A stretch of DNA of 64,000 nt from Limosilactobacillus mucosae DSM 13345 (GCF_001436025.1 NZ_AZEQ01000015.1:1-64000); one strand, 5' to 3'; counted from the first letter of the stretch, positions 8,261-19,912 are shown. A program made the numbers and translations. The notes: generated by a model not told the origin, from the sequence alone.

Positions 8261-11200
8261 CTAAAACAGACTAAGCTGATTTTCATCCGGCAGATCGTCT
8301 AAGACGTGGTTGGCCGTCATGAACTGAATCAGCGTCTGCGAGACCTTTCCCCGCTCAGAAAGATCCTCTTTGGAAAGGAATGGCCGTTGTGCTCGAGCAG
8401 CAACGATCTGCTTGGCAACGTTGACCCCCAAACCAGGAATCGCTCTGAACGGTGCAATCAGTGAATCACCGTCAATCAGCCAGTCAGTGGCATCGGAACG
8501 GTTCAGATCAACCATTTCAAAGTTGTAGCCCCGCTCCAGCATCTCGTTGGCCAGCTCCAGAATCGTCAGCAGGCTCTTGTCCTTGGCACTGGCCTCATTG
8601 CCCTGGTCATTGATCTGCTGCATCCGTGCTTTGACGGCATCCTTACCATGAGCCATAGCCACGACGTCAAAGTCATCCGCCCGCACGGAAAAGTAGCCCG
8701 CATAATAAACCAACGGGAAGTAGACCTTAAAGTACGCAATCCGCAGCGCCATCAAGACATATGCCGCCGCGTGCGCTCTTGGGAACATGTACTGAATCTT
8801 CAGACAAGAATCCAGATACCATTGCGGCACGCCAGCCTGCAGCATTTTTTCCTGCCATTCATCTGGAATCCCGCGCCCTTTACGCACGTGTTCCATAACC
8901 TGGAAGGAGGTTTCTGAATCCAGACCATAGTGAATCAAGTCGGTCATGATGTTGTCACGACAGCCGATAACGTTGGCAATCGTGGCCGTGCCGTTTTTGA
9001 TCAGTTCCTGGGCATTATCCAGCCACACGCCAGTCCCGTGCGAAAGGCCAGAAATCTGCAGCAGCTGCGAATAGTTCTTGGGGTGCGTATCATCCAGCAT
9101 TCCCCGTACGAACCGCGTCCCGAATTCCGGCAGCCCCAAAGTTCCCGTCTTGCTTTGGATCTGTTCTTCAGTAACGCCTAAAATGTCAGGACTGGAGAAC
9201 AGACTCATCACGCCTGGATCATCCATTGGTATCGTTTGGGGGTTGACGCCTGAAAGATCTTGCAGGAACCGAATCATGGTCGGATCATCATGTCCCAGAA
9301 TATCCATTTTCAAAATGTTGTCATGAATCGAATGGAAATCAAAGTGCGTGGTTTCCCAGGCCGCATTTTGATCATCGGCTGGATACTGTACCGGCGTAAA
9401 GTCGTAGATACTCATGTCATCAGGCACGATGATGATTCCAGCCGGGTGCTGACCAGTCGTTCGCTTAACGCCGGTCGCGCCTTTTGCCAAACGGTCTTCT
9501 TCGGCGCCTCTAAACTGCTGCTCGGTGTCGCGCTCAAACGCCTTGACGTATCCATAGGCAGTCTTATCGGCCACGGTTCCAATCGTCCCAGCTCGATAAA
9601 CGTTCTTTTCGCCGAACAGCACCTTCATATAGTTGTGCGCGATTGGCTGGTAGTCGCCAGAGAAGTTCAGATCGATATCGGGAACCTTATTGCCCTTAAA
9701 GCCAAGGAAGGTCTGGAAAGGAATGTCGTGACCATCTTTGATCATCAAAGTACCGCACTTGGGACAGTCTTTGTCAGGCATATCAAAGCCCGAGCTGTAC
9801 TCACCTTTTGTGTAGAAATGGCTGTATTGACAGTTGGGACAGCGATAGTGCGGCGGAAAGGCATTGACTTCCGTGATCCCTGCCAGATTAGCCACGACTG
9901 ATGAGCCGACCGATCCCCGCGAGCCAACCAGATAGCCGTCTTTATTGGACTTGGCTACCAAACGCTGGGCAATCAGATAAATAACCGCGTAACCATTGCC
10001 GATAATTGAGTTGAGCTCCAGTTCGACCCGATCCTTAACCAGTTTTGGCAACGGATCGCCATACCAGGCATGGGCCGTATCCCAGGTTCGCTTGGCCAGT
10101 TCCTCGTTGGCGCCCTTCATGTTCGGCGTGTGCAGCGAGTCTTGCACTGGCCGCATCTCATCCATTTCAGCAGCCAGCCGATTGGTATTTTCTACCACGA
10201 TCTCATGCGCCTTTTCTTCGCCCAAAAACGCAAACTGCTTGAGCATATCATCAGTCGTGCGGAATGGAACGTCAGGTCGGCGCGTGCGGTTAAGCGGATT
10301 GGCGCCACCTTGAGAATTGATCAGAATGTGACGATAGATCTTGTCTTCTGGATTAAGATAGTGCGCGTCGCCAGTTGCCACGACCGGCTTGTCCAGATCT
10401 GCTCCCAGCTTGACCATGTTTTTGATGATGTCTTCTAGATGCGCGGTATTTGAGATGATCTGCTGCTCGATCAAAGGCGCGTAGTTAGGCTTGGGCTGCA
10501 CTTCAATAAAGTCATAGTACTGCGCTTTTTGCTTGGCATCCGTATACCCCTTTTCCATCATCGCCGTAAAGACCTCGCCTTTTGAACAGGCCGTACCGAT
10601 CAGCAGGCCATCGCGATAGTGGTCGAGCACGCTGCGCGGAATCCGCGGCACCCGATAGAAGTATTTGACGTTGGCCAACGAGACCAGTTTGTAAAGATTC
10701 TTCAGCCCCGTGTGATTCTTGGCAAAAACAGTGGCATGAAACGGTCGGCCATGACGATAAGCGCCATTGTCTGACATATGCTTGTTCAAGTCATCAACGT
10801 ATTTGGCATCGTAGCGCTTCTCGGCATCTCTTAAAAAGATGTGCAGCAGATGTCCCGTTGCCTCGGCATCATGATCGGCCCGGTGGTGATGATCAAGACC
10901 AACCTTAAACTTGCGGCTCAGCGTATCCAGCGTGAACCGGTGCATTTCTGGATGCAAGAAGCGCGCCAGCGGCAGGGTATCGATAACCGGAGCCGTAATG
11001 CGCGGCAAGCCATCGCGTTCATAACCGGTATTCAAAAAGCCCATGTCAAAGCTGACGTTGTGCCCAGCCAGCAGACAGCCTTCACAAAAGTCCTGGAACA
11101 TCTGAAAGACCTCAGTTTCCGATTTGGATCCCTTAACGTCCTCATCAGTGATCTTGGTCAGTTCCTTAGTCTGTTCAGAAAGCGGAAAGCCAGGGTCAAT

Positions 11201-12598
11201 AAACTGATTAAACGAGTCCAGCACCTCGCCATCCCGCATCTTAACGGCCGACAGCTGGATCACCTTGTCATAGATGGCTGAAAGTCCCGTCGTTTCCACG
11301 TCAAAGATGACATAGGTATTGCCTAAAAGCTCATCATGGTTTTCGTTATAGACCAGCGGAATCCCGTCATCAACGACATTAGCCTCGACCCCATATAAAA
11401 TCTTGATCTTGGCATTGCCCTTTTTGTCGTGGCTGGCATTAAACGCTTCGGGGAACGCCTGGACGCCGGCATGATCGGTGACCGCGATTGCCTTCATTCC
11501 CCATTTTTCTGCCTGTTTGATGTAATCAGAAATCGAGTTGGTGGCATCCATCGTGCTCATCGTAGTATGCAGATGCAGTTCAACCCGTTTCTCGCCTTCT
11601 GCAGTATCTTTTCTGGCGGGATGACTGACCTGCTGGATGGCATAGGCCATGATCGTCAAATCACGCATGTAGGTATCTTCTTGAACCGGACCGCGTGCCT
11701 TGATCCACTCGCCTTCTTTGATTGCCGCAAACTTGGCCTCGTCTTCCTTGTTGTTGGAGAACTTCTTAATGGCAAACGATGACGTGTAGTCGGTTACTTC
11801 TAAAATCAGCAATTGCCGGCCACTGCGCAGCTCACGGACTTCTTTTGAAAAGACATAGCCTTCCACGACCACGTTGCGCTCTTCTTCAGTAATCTCAGCC
11901 ATCCGTCGTACCGGCTCTTTGGGATTGATCGGCTTGCCAATGACCAGGGGACCATCGCCCAGATCAGGCAGCGCGGATTCCTGCTGCTTTTTTTCGGTCT
12001 TTTGCTGCTGCAGGCGCTCCATGGCTTTTTTAACCAGCTCCTGGTCCTGCTGCTGCTGTTTGGCCTTGAGTTCCTTGATCTTTTGCTCGGAAGCTGACTG
12101 ATCGACCAATGGATGAATCCGAAACTGTGGAAAACCGACTTTTTGATAGCCTTCTTCAATTGCACTTAAAAGGTTCTTGACGAAAAAGTCTTTGATGGCC
12201 TCGTTTTCCAGCAGCAGCTGCACTCGGTTACCATCGACTTCAGGAATCGTCTTGGCGCAGACCTCGCGTGCCATTGGGGATTCACCGACTTCGGCATCGA
12301 CTACGTATGACCAATAGTCGCCGATCGCCTTAGCATCCAATTCATCAGTCGGCGTATCGATTCTGACTTTGGCATCCACGCCCGCCAGCTCGCGAAAACT
12401 GATCTGCAAAGCTGAGACGAACTGGCGAAACAATTCATAAGGCATTACCTTGCGCAGGACGATATCAAATTCCCAGCACTTGGACTTGCGGTGAACGATT
12501 ACCTGCTTGATCTTGCCGTCTTTAAAAGCAGGATCGTCTTTAGCCATGTTCAGCTGATCCAGCAAGTGCTCAAACAGTTCATGTCGTGATAACTCCAC
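8261..12598 (-). CDS. polC: DNA polymerase III subunit alpha, Gram-positive PolC type
   Basis: About 1445 residues, full length. The main replicative polymerase of low-GC Gram-positives. Order: N-terminal domain, OB fold, PHP domain ([10 protein letters not shown]), an inserted DnaQ-type 3'-5' exonuclease ([12 protein letters not shown]), the rest of PHP, a four-cysteine zinc site (CPNC...CPKC), the palm with [13 protein letters not shown], then fingers and a C-terminal tail. The preferred start is GTG at 12598 with AGGAG (12606-12610) 7 nt upstream. An in-frame ATG at 12622 lacks any SD sequence. It follows proS, the conserved order. Confidence 0.98.
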   Translation of the reverse strand: MELSRHELFEHLLDQLNMAKDDPAFKDGKIKQVIVHRKSKCWEFDIVLRKVMPYELFRQFVSALQISFRELAGVDAKVRIDTPTDELDAKAIGDYWSYVVDAEVGESPMAREVCAKTIPEVDGNRVQLLLENEAIKDFFVKNLLSAIEEGYQKVGFPQFRIHPLVDQSASEQKIKELKAKQQQQDQELVKKAMERLQQQKTEKKQQESALPDLGDGPLVIGKPINPKEPVRRMAEITEEERNVVVEGYVFSKEVRELRSGRQLLILEVTDYTSSFAIKKFSNNKEDEAKFAAIKEGEWIKARGPVQEDTYMRDLTIMAYAIQQVSHPARKDTAEGEKRVELHLHTTMSTMDATNSISDYIKQAEKWGMKAIAVTDHAGVQAFPEAFNASHDKKGNAKIKILYGVEANVVDDGIPLVYNENHDELLGNTYVIFDVETTGLSAIYDKVIQLSAVKMRDGEVLDSFNQFIDPGFPLSEQTKELTKITDEDVKGSKSETEVFQMFQDFCEGCLLAGHNVSFDMGFLNTGYERDGLPRITAPVIDTLPLARFLHPEMHRFTLDTLSRKFKVGLDHHHRADHDAEATGHLLHIFLRDAEKRYDAKYVDDLNKHMSDNGAYRHGRPFHATVFAKNHTGLKNLYKLVSLANVKYFYRVPRIPRSVLDHYRDGLLIGTACSKGEVFTAMMEKGYTDAKQKAQYYDFIEVQPKPNYAPLIEQQIISNTAHLEDIIKNMVKLGADLDKPVVATGDAHYLNPEDKIYRHILINSQGGANPLNRTRRPDVPFRTTDDMLKQFAFLGEEKAHEIVVENTNRLAAEMDEMRPVQDSLHTPNMKGANEELAKRTWDTAHAWYGDPLPKLVKDRVELELNSIIGNGYAVIYLIAQRLVAKSNKDGYLVGSRGSVGSSVVANLAGITEVNAFPPHYRCPNCQYSHFYTKGEYSSGFDMPDKDCPKCGTLMIKDGHDIPFQTFLGFKGNKVPDIDLNFSGDYQPIAHNYMKVLFGEKNVYRAGTIGTVADKTAYGYVKAFERDTEQQFRGAEEDRLAKGATGVKRTTGQHPAGIIIVPDDMSIYDFTPVQYPADDQNAAWETTHFDFHSIHDNILKMDILGHDDPTMIRFLQDLSGVNPQTIPMDDPGVMSLFSSPDILGVTEEQIQSKTGTLGLPEFGTRFVRGMLDDTHPKNYSQLLQISGLSHGTGVWLDNAQELIKNGTATIANVIGCRDNIMTDLIHYGLDSETSFQVMEHVRKGRGIPDEWQEKMLQAGVPQWYLDSCLKIQYMFPRAHAAAYVLMALRIAYFKVYFPLVYYAGYFSVRADDFDVVAMAHGKDAVKARMQQINDQGNEASAKDKSLLTILELANEMLERGYNFEMVDLNRSDATDWLIDGDSLIAPFRAIPGLGVNVAKQIVAARAQRPFLSKEDLSERGKVSQTLIQFMTANHVLDDLPDENQLSLF

Positions 12599-12649
12599 TC
12601 CAATGCTCCTCTCTGATTTCATTAAAAAAAGCGGCTAAAAGCAGAATCT

Positions 12650-12677
12650 ATTCTACCTTTAAACCACCTTTTGTAAA
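12650..12677 (-). promoter_or_regulatory. Promoter for polC
   Basis: -35 TTTACA (12672-12677), 16-nt spacer, -10 TAGAAT (12650-12655) in the 95-bp gap between proS and polC. It suggests polC can be expressed independently of the uppS-proS operon. Confidence 0.6.
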
Positions 12678-12693
12678 GTCTGCCGCTCAATAA

Positions 12694-14436
12694 TTAGTCA
12701 GCGGCTGTCTCGGTAGCTGGCGTCAGCTGCTTAAGCAAAATGCCAACCGTGTTTTCAATTTCTTCCTGCTTGATCTCAATCGTCTCGCCGGTCTTGCGGA
12801 TCTTGACCTCAACGATCCCTTCACTGGCTTTCTTGCCGACCGTAACCCGCAATGGCAGGCCAATCAGATCGGCATCGGCAAACTTAACGCCGGCCCGTTC
12901 CTTGCGATCGTCGAGCAGTACTTCATAGCCAGCTGCTTCCAAAGTTTTGGTGATGCTTTCGGCCATCTGCATCTGTTCTTCGTTTTTAGCGTTAACCGGA
13001 ATTACATGCACGTCAAATGGCGCGATGCTGTCCGGCCATGCCAGCCCATGTTCGTCAGCCGTCTGTTCGGCAACCGCCGAGAGCAGCCGTGAGACGCCGA
13101 TGCCATAGCAGCCCATTACCATATCGGTTTGTCGGCCGTTTTGATCCAGCACCTGCGCGCCTAAGATCTTGGAATAATGCGTACCAAGCTTGAAGATGTG
13201 TCCCAGCTCGATCCCACGCGTAAACTTGATTGGCTGACCATCTGGCGCGATTTCGCCTTCTTGAACGTTACGGAAGTCGCCGAACTCATCAACGCGGAAG
13301 TCGCGATCCAAATTGGCGTTGACGTAGTGGAAGCCGTCTTCATTAGCACCGCAGGCCATGTTGACCAGAACTTTGACGTAGTTGTCGGCCAGGATCTTGA
13401 CTTCTTCACCCACGCCAACGGGGCCAAGCGAACCAGGATGCGCACCCAGGTATTTTTCCGCATCTTCTTCAGTGGCCAGACTAAGCTCTTCGCAGTCCAG
13501 CGCGTTTTCGACTTTGGTTTCGTTGACCTCGTCATTGCCGCGCATCAATACCAGTACCGGCACCGTTTCTTCTTCATCCATCTTAGCCATGTACAGCATC
13601 GACTTGATGATCTGACTGCTTTCCAGCCCCAGACTTTCGGCTGCCTCATCAACGCTGTGCGCGCCTGGCGTAGCCTGTTTTTGCAGTTCAGCCGGATCAG
13701 CCGTCTGCTGTACGCCGACAAACTTGCTCGTGGCTTTTTCCAGGTTGGCAGCATAGGTTCCATCCGTGTAGGCAATCGTATCTTCCCCAACCTCAGCTGG
13801 TGCGGAGAATTCCTGGGAGTTCTTGCCTCCCATCGTACCAGAATCAGCCAGGATCACCTTGTAGTCCAGGCCAATCTTGTCGAAGATATTGCGGTATGCC
13901 TTAGCCTGCAGGTTGTATGCCTCATCCAGACCTGCTTGATCAGCAGAGAAGGAGTAGCCATCCAGCATTTCGAATTCCTTACCCCGCAAAATACCGTAGC
14001 GTGGCCGATCCTCATCACGGAACTTGTCTTGCAGCTGGTAGACGACTAAAGGCAGCTTCTTATATGACTGCACGCTGTCACGCAAAATACTGGTGATCGT
14101 TTCTTCATGCGTTGGTCCCAGGATAAATTCACGATCGCGGCGGTCCTTGAGCTTAAACAGGTTGTCGCCATAGCTTTCGTAGCGGCCCGACTTCTTCCAC
14201 AGATCAGCAGGCAGCAGTGCCGGCAGCATCATTTCAACGGCACCAGCCTTGTCCATTTCTTCGCGAATGATGTTTTCAACCTTGCGAATCACGCGGTAGG
14301 CCATTGGCAGATAAGCCCAGACCCCGGCAGAGACCTGATAGATGTAGCCAGCCCGCACCATCATCTTATGACTGAGCGCTTCGGCATCAGCTGGTGCTTC
14401 TTTTTTGGTAGGAATCAAAATCTTTGATTGCTTCAT
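12694..14436 (-). CDS. proS: Prolyl-tRNA synthetase
   Basis: 580 residues, bacterial-type class II enzyme. Motif 2 (FRDEDRPRYGILRGKEFEMLDGYSF region near 140-165) and motif 3 (GCYGIGVSRLLSA near 455) are present. Between them lies the roughly 180-residue INS editing domain that deacylates Ala-tRNA(Pro), followed by a C-terminal anticodon-binding domain. The N-terminus MKQSKILIPTKKEAPADAE is typical. The SD (GGAG) sits rather far from the ATG, about 14 nt. Cotranscribed with rseP, 51 nt apart. Confidence 0.98.
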   Translation of the reverse strand: MKQSKILIPTKKEAPADAEALSHKMMVRAGYIYQVSAGVWAYLPMAYRVIRKVENIIREEMDKAGAVEMMLPALLPADLWKKSGRYESYGDNLFKLKDRRDREFILGPTHEETITSILRDSVQSYKKLPLVVYQLQDKFRDEDRPRYGILRGKEFEMLDGYSFSADQAGLDEAYNLQAKAYRNIFDKIGLDYKVILADSGTMGGKNSQEFSAPAEVGEDTIAYTDGTYAANLEKATSKFVGVQQTADPAELQKQATPGAHSVDEAAESLGLESSQIIKSMLYMAKMDEEETVPVLVLMRGNDEVNETKVENALDCEELSLATEEDAEKYLGAHPGSLGPVGVGEEVKILADNYVKVLVNMACGANEDGFHYVNANLDRDFRVDEFGDFRNVQEGEIAPDGQPIKFTRGIELGHIFKLGTHYSKILGAQVLDQNGRQTDMVMGCYGIGVSRLLSAVAEQTADEHGLAWPDSIAPFDVHVIPVNAKNEEQMQMAESITKTLEAAGYEVLLDDRKERAGVKFADADLIGLPLRVTVGKKASEGIVEVKIRKTGETIEIKQEEIENTVGILLKQLTPATETAAD

Positions 14437-14487
14437 AATTTAAAAAAATACTCCTTTGAACGGCTTCATGAAACGGAGCCAAGATTT

Positions 14488-15762
14488 TTAATGAATAAAG
14501 TAGCGTTGAATATCGTTCCAAGTAACCAGAATCATCAACAGCATCAAAAAGGCAAAACCAATAATCGTAACGATCCCCTCAGCTTTTTCGGGAATCGGCC
14601 GCCTGATGACCGCCTCGATAATGTTCAATAACAGCTTACCACCATCAAGAGCAGGAATTGGCAGCAAATTGACGATTCCCAGGTTGATCGACAAGAGCGC
14701 CAGGAAATTAAGCACGCCATTGATCCCCAATGCAGTCGCCTGCGAGGTGCCGGCATAGATCGCGACCGGTCCACCTAAGTCGTTGAGGCTAAAGCCATGT
14801 GTAAACATGTGACCTAAGACGCTGAAAATCAGAGTACCGGCCTGGACGAACCGCTGCCAGCCAAACATGATTCTTGATTTGGCATCGGTTTTTTGTTCTT
14901 CAACAATGCCGACCTGTCCAACTGTCTCATTCCCCTGCTTGACCTTTTTAGGAGTCATCGTCGTGGTATGCTGATGGCCATCGCGCTGATACTCAACCGT
15001 CAGCTTTTTGCCGGGATTGCCCGAAATTTCAGTTACCAAAGCAGTCCAGTTCTTGGTTTTTTTACCATTGATCTCAGTAATCCGATCACCAGTCTGCAAA
15101 CCTGCCTTAGCCGCTACCGAGTCAGAACGAACCGCGCCCAGTCGATTGCTGTTGGTGGGAATGCCGCTGAGCGTAAAGCCCAGAATAATAAAGACGAGCA
15201 AAGACAGCAAGAAGTTGTTGAACGGCCCCGCAAAGTTGGTCAGCATCCGGTTGCCCAGACTGGCGGAACGAAACTGCACGTCCTTAGGCGCGATCTGAAC
15301 AACGGTACCATCATTTTCGATAATCGTAGCGTCATGGTCGACAGCGTATGTTTTGACCGTACTCTCATCGCCATTGACATACCCTTTGATCCATAATCCT
15401 TCATTTAGGTCATGATCAATCAGCTGCAGCGGAATCCCTTGAAACATCGTGTTTTTATCACTGGTATTGATGCTGGTGACTTTTTGCTGGTCATTTAGCT
15501 GAATGGCAACCGGCGTTCCGGGACGCAGCGACTCCTCATCTTCCTCATCAGCACCTGCCAGCCGGACATACCCGCCCAATGGCAGAATCCGGATCGTATA
15601 GGTCGTGCCGTTTTTGCGATGCCACCAGATCTTAGGACCCATGCCAATCGAAAATTCACGAACCAGAATTCCAGCCCGCTTGGCAAAGTAGTAGTGGCCA
15701 TATTCATGCACCAAGACCAGCAGTCCAAAGACAATAATAAAGGTAATAATCGTTAATATCAC
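14488..15762 (-). CDS. rseP: Site-2 intramembrane zinc metalloprotease RseP/RasP
   Basis: 424 residues, polytopic membrane protein. The zinc site HEYGH (residues 19-23) lies in the first transmembrane segment. A PDZ domain occupies roughly 205-280. The second active-site motif NLLPIPALDGG is near residue 370. These proteases cut anti-sigma factors, remnant signal peptides and pheromone precursors. The start is GTG with GAGG 7 nt upstream. The neighbours cdsA and proS are the conserved context. Confidence 0.96.
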   Translation of the reverse strand: MILTIITFIIVFGLLVLVHEYGHYYFAKRAGILVREFSIGMGPKIWWHRKNGTTYTIRILPLGGYVRLAGADEEDEESLRPGTPVAIQLNDQQKVTSINTSDKNTMFQGIPLQLIDHDLNEGLWIKGYVNGDESTVKTYAVDHDATIIENDGTVVQIAPKDVQFRSASLGNRMLTNFAGPFNNFLLSLLVFIILGFTLSGIPTNSNRLGAVRSDSVAAKAGLQTGDRITEINGKKTKNWTALVTEISGNPGKKLTVEYQRDGHQHTTTMTPKKVKQGNETVGQVGIVEEQKTDAKSRIMFGWQRFVQAGTLIFSVLGHMFTHGFSLNDLGGPVAIYAGTSQATALGINGVLNFLALLSINLGIVNLLPIPALDGGKLLLNIIEAVIRRPIPEKAEGIVTIIGFAFLMLLMILVTWNDIQRYFIH

Positions 15763-15787
15763 AGAATCGCCTCACCTTTCGGCCAGC

Positions 15788-16576
15788 TTAGATAATCCCC
15801 AGCAGGTACAGAGCCGGCATGACCAGCAGCATGCTGTCAAACCGGTCTAAAATACCACCATGGCCAGGCAGGATCTTACCGGAGTCCTTAACGCCGTAGA
15901 ATCGCTTGAGTGCTGATTCGACCAGGTCGCCGAATTGACCCAGAATCGAGAGCAGCAGCGTCAAAAAGACCATCAAGCCCCAGTTGTGATAGCCAACTGG
16001 GAAGAAGTAGAGGTAAACGGCCAGAACCACCGTGGCCAAAAGCGTGCCGCAGATTGAGCCTTCCCAGGTTTTATTCGGACTAACGCGCGGTGCCAGCTTG
16101 TGCTTGCCCAGCTTGCGGCCAAACAGATAGGCGCCACTGTCAGTCAGCCAGACGATCAGCATGGCATACAGAAGCGTCGTAAAGCTGACGGCCCGGGCTG
16201 CCAAGAAATTGTTAAAGCCAATGCCGATGTAGAGCATGCCCAAAGCCAAGACGCCGGCATCGTCAAAGCTGAAACGCTGTTTATGCACAACCGTATGCAG
16301 CAATAAAAGCAGCACCATTACGTACATGGCAAACAGCCGCGTAATGTGACTCGGCAAAAAGTCCAGCCAGCTGTTGGGCAGGACCATGATTGCCACGCCA
16401 ATGTAGCTGACGATCGCTGGAAAAGACGTCAAAAACATCTTTTTCATGCTCAGAATCTCGCCCATTGCGATCATGCCTAAGACAACTGCCGCAATCGTTA
16501 ATGGCCAGCTGCCGTAGACAATCAGTGGAATAAAGATCGCCAAGGCAACGACCGCCGTAATAATCCGTGTTTTCAC
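15788..16576 (-). CDS. cdsA: Phosphatidate cytidylyltransferase
   Basis: 262 residues with about eight hydrophobic segments. Makes CDP-diacylglycerol from phosphatidate and CTP, the branch point to phosphatidylglycerol and cardiolipin. The C-terminal family signature spans SPNKTWEGSICGTLLA and the later LPGHGGILDRFDSM. GTG start with GGGTGA upstream. It lies between uppS and rseP as in other Firmicutes. Confidence 0.97.
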   Translation of the reverse strand: MKTRIITAVVALAIFIPLIVYGSWPLTIAAVVLGMIAMGEILSMKKMFLTSFPAIVSYIGVAIMVLPNSWLDFLPSHITRLFAMYVMVLLLLLHTVVHKQRFSFDDAGVLALGMLYIGIGFNNFLAARAVSFTTLLYAMLIVWLTDSGAYLFGRKLGKHKLAPRVSPNKTWEGSICGTLLATVVLAVYLYFFPVGYHNWGLMVFLTLLLSILGQFGDLVESALKRFYGVKDSGKILPGHGGILDRFDSMLLVMPALYLLGII

Positions 16577-16592
16577 TAATCTTCACCCGTTT

Positions 16593-17357
16593 CTATTTAT
16601 TTACCAAACCGCCAAAACGACGGTGCCGCCCTTGAAATTCAATCAGGCAGCGTTTGAGCGTCTCGCCATCAAAGTCTGGCCAGTGTTCCGGCACGAACAG
16701 CAGCTCACTGTAGGCAATCTGCCAAAGCATAAAGTTCGAGATCCGCTCTTCGCCGCTGGTCCGAATTAAAAGATCAGGATCGGCAAACTCGCCCAGCTGT
16801 GCTGACATCAGATGTCCGCTGATCGTATCTTCAGTGATGGAAGCAGGATCAAGTTCGCCAGCTGCAGCCTGTTGCGCGATTGACTGCACGGCCCGTTTGA
16901 TTTCATCACGCGCACCATAGTTAAGCGCGAAGTTTAGAATCATGCCGTCACAGTCCTTGGTATCTGCCATTGCATCGTTAACGGCTTTTTGCGTTTTTTC
17001 TGGCAGCTTGGTGATATCGCCCATAACCGTTACCTTAACGTTATGCTTAACCAGATCTGGCACAAACGTATTAAAGAAACGAATCGGCAAATCCATCAAG
17101 TAGCTGACTTCGCTTTCTGGCCGTTTCCAGTTTTCAGTTGAAAAAGCGTAAAGCGAGAGTACTTTTACGCCAAGGTCGCTGGCAGCAATCGTGACTTTCT
17201 TCACCGTCTGCATGCCCTGCTTGTGACCCGCCACGCGAGGCAGGTGTCGCGCCTGCGCCCAGCGGCCATTGCCATCCATGATAATGGCGACATGAGCTGG
17301 GATGCGGGACATATCCAATTGCGGCTCGTCTGCCGCCTGGTGATTCTTGTTAAACAA
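16593..17357 (-). CDS. uppS: Undecaprenyl diphosphate synthase (cis-prenyltransferase)
   Basis: About 254 residues. Makes C55-PP, the carrier lipid for peptidoglycan and wall polymers. The catalytic segment IIMDGNGRWAQ is near residue 28, and the C-terminal DLLIRTSGEERISNFMLWQ is diagnostic. Of two nearby TTG codons, the one at 17357 has GGAGGG at 6 nt, while the one at 17363 touches the SD, so 17357 is preferred. First gene of the uppS-cdsA-rseP-proS operon. Its prenyl substrate ultimately comes from the mevalonate pathway genes elsewhere in this window. Confidence 0.97.
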   Translation of the reverse strand: MFNKNHQAADEPQLDMSRIPAHVAIIMDGNGRWAQARHLPRVAGHKQGMQTVKKVTIAASDLGVKVLSLYAFSTENWKRPESEVSYLMDLPIRFFNTFVPDLVKHNVKVTVMGDITKLPEKTQKAVNDAMADTKDCDGMILNFALNYGARDEIKRAVQSIAQQAAAGELDPASITEDTISGHLMSAQLGEFADPDLLIRTSGEERISNFMLWQIAYSELLFVPEHWPDFDGETLKRCLIEFQGRHRRFGGLVNK

Positions 17358-17493
17358 GAACAACCCTCCATTTCCGCATTGTTTTTAATTGCAACACTTT
17401 TCATTTTACCAGAAATCTAGGCCTGACTCTACATTTGTCACCAACTATGCATAATATTAAGCCAGATTTTAACAGATCAAGCGCGGCCCTCAG

Positions 17494-17537
17494 TAAAAAT
17501 AAAAAGAAACCAACGCGAAGTGCGCTGATTTCTCTTT
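17494..17537 (-). terminator. Intrinsic terminator after frr
   Basis: Stem of about 13 bp (arms near 17504-17517 and 17522-17535) followed on the minus strand by a TTTTTATTTTT tail. It separates pyrH-frr from uppS. Confidence 0.8.
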
Positions 17538-17555
17538 CGAATTAGAATATAGAAC

Positions 17556-18119
17556 TTAACCTTCCATTAGTTCTTTTTCTTTTTCGTCGGCAATCTTTTC
17601 CAGGTTCTTGATTCCTTCATCGGTTTCTTTTTGAACCTTATCTTCCAGCTTGTGGAATTCGTCATCGTTAAAGTCGCCGTTCTTGTTGCCTTTTTTCAGA
17701 TCGTCCATGGCTTCACGACGCACGTTACGAACCGCAACCTTGGCCTTTTCCAGTTCCGCCTTGACCTGCTTGACCAGTTCCTTACGGCGTTCTTCAGTCA
17801 GCTGTGGAATTACCAGCCGAATTGCCGAACCGTCGTTTTGTGGCGTCAAGCCCAGGTTGGAAGCATAGATTGCCTTTTCGATTTCGCCAAGCAGACTTTC
17901 ATCGTATGGCGAGATCAGTAGCTGTCGTGCTTCTGGAATCGTAATCGAAGCAACCTGGTTTAAAGGCGTTGGCACACCATAGTACTCAACCTTGACCGAG
18001 TTGAGAAGACTGGCGTTGGCACGACCGGCCCGAATGTCAGCCAATGCCCGCCGCAGCGCGTCACCAGACTTGTTCATCTTTTCTTTAGCTTCTGCTAGGA
18101 TTTGTTTACCATCAGCCAT
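17556..18119 (-). CDS. frr: Ribosome recycling factor
   Basis: 187 residues. A two-domain tRNA-shaped protein that splits post-termination ribosomes with EF-G. The conserved stretches [15 protein letters not shown] (near 25) and the C-terminal [25 protein letters not shown] helix are present. AGGGGGAA precedes the ATG. It starts 3 nt after pyrH, so the two are tightly coupled. Confidence 0.98.
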   Translation of the reverse strand: MADGKQILAEAKEKMNKSGDALRRALADIRAGRANASLLNSVKVEYYGVPTPLNQVASITIPEARQLLISPYDESLLGEIEKAIYASNLGLTPQNDGSAIRLVIPQLTEERRKELVKQVKAELEKAKVAVRNVRREAMDDLKKGNKNGDFNDDEFHKLEDKVQKETDEGIKNLEKIADEKEKELMEG

Positions 18120-18122
18120 TAT

Positions 18123-18845
18123 TTATTCCCCCTCAATCGTGGTCCCAATCTCTTCGCCCTTAACGACACGCACAATGTTGCCAGGCGTGTTCAGATTGAA
18201 GACTACCAATGGAATGTGATTGTCCATTGACAGCGAGCTGGCAGTGGAGTCCATCACTTGCAGGTGTTTGTCCAAAATGTCCATGTGCGTCAGATGATCA
18301 AACTTAACGGCATCCTTGACCTTGTTTGGATCAGCGGAGTAGACGCCGTCAACGCCATTTTTAGCCATCAAGATTGCATCGGCATCCATTTCGGCAGCCC
18401 GCAATGCAGCCGTCGTGTCAGTCGAGAAGTACGGTGAGCCCGTACCAGCAGAGAAGATTACCACGCGACCCTTTTCCAGGTGACGAATGGCCTTGCGACG
18501 AATGTATGGTTCGGCAATCTGACGCATTTCAATGGCCGTTTGAACTCGTGTTGGCACCCCAACTGATTCCAGCGCATCCTGCAGCGACAGACCGTTCATG
18601 ATCGTCCCCAGCATGCCGATGTAGTCAGCTTGAGCACGTTCCATTCCCATTTGTTCGCCGGTAACGCCGCGCCACATGTTGCCACCGCCGCAGACGATGC
18701 AGACTTGAACGCCCAAATCGCAGACCTGCTTGATTTCTTCAGCGATCTTCTTGATTACCGGTGGATTGATACCAAAGCCTTTTTCGCCCGCCAAAGCTTC
18801 ACCACTGAGCTTCAAAACGATCCGGTTGTATTTTACTTTAGACAT
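18123..18845 (-). CDS. pyrH: Uridylate kinase
   Basis: 240 residues, the usual length. Hexameric amino-acid-kinase-fold enzyme that phosphorylates UMP, controlled by UTP and GTP. Signatures: KLSGEALAG near residue 10, [10 protein letters not shown] near 55, [20 protein letters not shown] near 130. The reading frame runs further upstream to 18899, but the ATG at 18845 has AGGAAGGA at correct spacing and the canonical [16 protein letters not shown] start. Confidence 0.98.
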   Translation of the reverse strand: MSKVKYNRIVLKLSGEALAGEKGFGINPPVIKKIAEEIKQVCDLGVQVCIVCGGGNMWRGVTGEQMGMERAQADYIGMLGTIMNGLSLQDALESVGVPTRVQTAIEMRQIAEPYIRRKAIRHLEKGRVVIFSAGTGSPYFSTDTTAALRAAEMDADAILMAKNGVDGVYSADPNKVKDAVKFDHLTHMDILDKHLQVMDSTASSLSMDNHIPLVVFNLNTPGNIVRVVKGEEIGTTIEGE

Positions 18846-18877
18846 TTGAAATTCCTTCCTGCTATGCATGATTTTGC

Positions 18878-18911
18878 AAAAAAAGCGCACCGATGTCATC
18901 GACCAGTGCGC
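18878..18911 (-). terminator. Terminator between tsf and pyrH
   Basis: GCGCAC/GTGCGC arms (18885-18890 and 18906-18911) with an inner GATG/CATC pairing, followed on the minus strand by seven T. It ends the rpsB-tsf transcript or attenuates into pyrH. Confidence 0.8.
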
Positions 18912-18930
18912 AATTTCGTCAATTAACGAA

Positions 18931-19806
18931 TTACTTCAGTTGTTCCTTGACTTCAGCAGCCAGGTCGCTTTGCTTCTTTTCGATACCTTCACCGACTTCG
19001 TAGCGGATGAAGCTCTTCAGCTTGCCACCCTTGGATTCAACGTATTCAGCAACCGTTACGTCTGGGTCCTTGACAAAGTCTTGGTCTGCCAGGCAGATTT
19101 GGGACAGGAACTTGTTAAGACGGCCTTCAACGATCTTGTCAACGATCTTTTCAGGCTTGCCTTCGTTCAGCGTTTCTTCCTTGAAGACTTCGCGTTCGTG
19201 AGCCAGACGATCAGCTGGAACTTCTTCGCGCGTCATGAATTCTGGATTAACGGCAGCAACGTGCATGGCAACGTCTTTAGCCGTTTCTTCGTCAGCGCCT
19301 TGCAGAACGACCAGCGCAGCAATCCGACCGCCTTGGTGCAGGTAAACACCAAAGTTGTCGCCGTCTTCCTTGTTAACAAAGGCAAAGCGACGCAGAGAAA
19401 CCTTTTCACCAGTCTTTTGAGTCGTGGAGATCAGGTCATCGTTCAGCGTACCGTTGGCCGTCTTGGAAGCCAAAGCAGCGTCCAGGTCAGCTGGCTTGTT
19501 TTCCAGCAGCACCTTGGTAACGTCAGCCAGTGATTCCTTGAATGGGTCAGAGGCAGCCACAAAGTCCGTTTCTGAGTTCAATTCAACGATAACTGCCGTG
19601 TTGCCGTCAACAGCAATGTTGGTCAGACCTTCAGCAGCGATGCGGTCGCTCTTCTTGGCAGCCTTGGCAATCCCCTTTTCACGCAGCCAGTCCATTGCCT
19701 TGTCCATGTCGCCATCACTGGCAACCAGGGCCTTTTTAGCGTCCATGATTCCGGCACCGGACTTCTTCCGCAGTTCCATTACTTGCTTAGCTTTGATTTC
19801 AGCCAT
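18931..19806 (-). CDS. tsf: Elongation factor Ts
   Basis: 291 residues. Nucleotide exchange factor for EF-Tu. The N-terminal UBA-like module ([19 protein letters not shown]) and the [10 protein letters not shown] segment of the core domain are diagnostic. The ATG follows AAGGAG. Downstream of rpsB, from which it is separated by a terminator-like hairpin that probably sets the S2:EF-Ts ratio. Confidence 0.98.
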   Translation of the reverse strand: MAEIKAKQVMELRKKSGAGIMDAKKALVASDGDMDKAMDWLREKGIAKAAKKSDRIAAEGLTNIAVDGNTAVIVELNSETDFVAASDPFKESLADVTKVLLENKPADLDAALASKTANGTLNDDLISTTQKTGEKVSLRRFAFVNKEDGDNFGVYLHQGGRIAALVVLQGADEETAKDVAMHVAAVNPEFMTREEVPADRLAHEREVFKEETLNEGKPEKIVDKIVEGRLNKFLSQICLADQDFVKDPDVTVAEYVESKGGKLKSFIRYEVGEGIEKKQSDLAAEVKEQLK

Positions 19807-19842
19807 GAGTACGTCTCTCCTTAAAAATAGTTGTTTTTAATG

Positions 19843-19893
19843 AAAAAGGCTGTTTTGCGCTTAGGCCAAAATGGTCCAAACTGCAAAACAGCC
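19843..19893 (-). terminator. Partial terminator/attenuator between rpsB and tsf
   Basis: Perfect 11-bp arms (19848-19858 and 19883-19893) with five T on the minus strand. Located inside the conserved rpsB-tsf operon, so some readthrough is expected. Confidence 0.75.
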
Positions 19894-19912
19894 CAAGCGT
19901 TAACTAATTTGG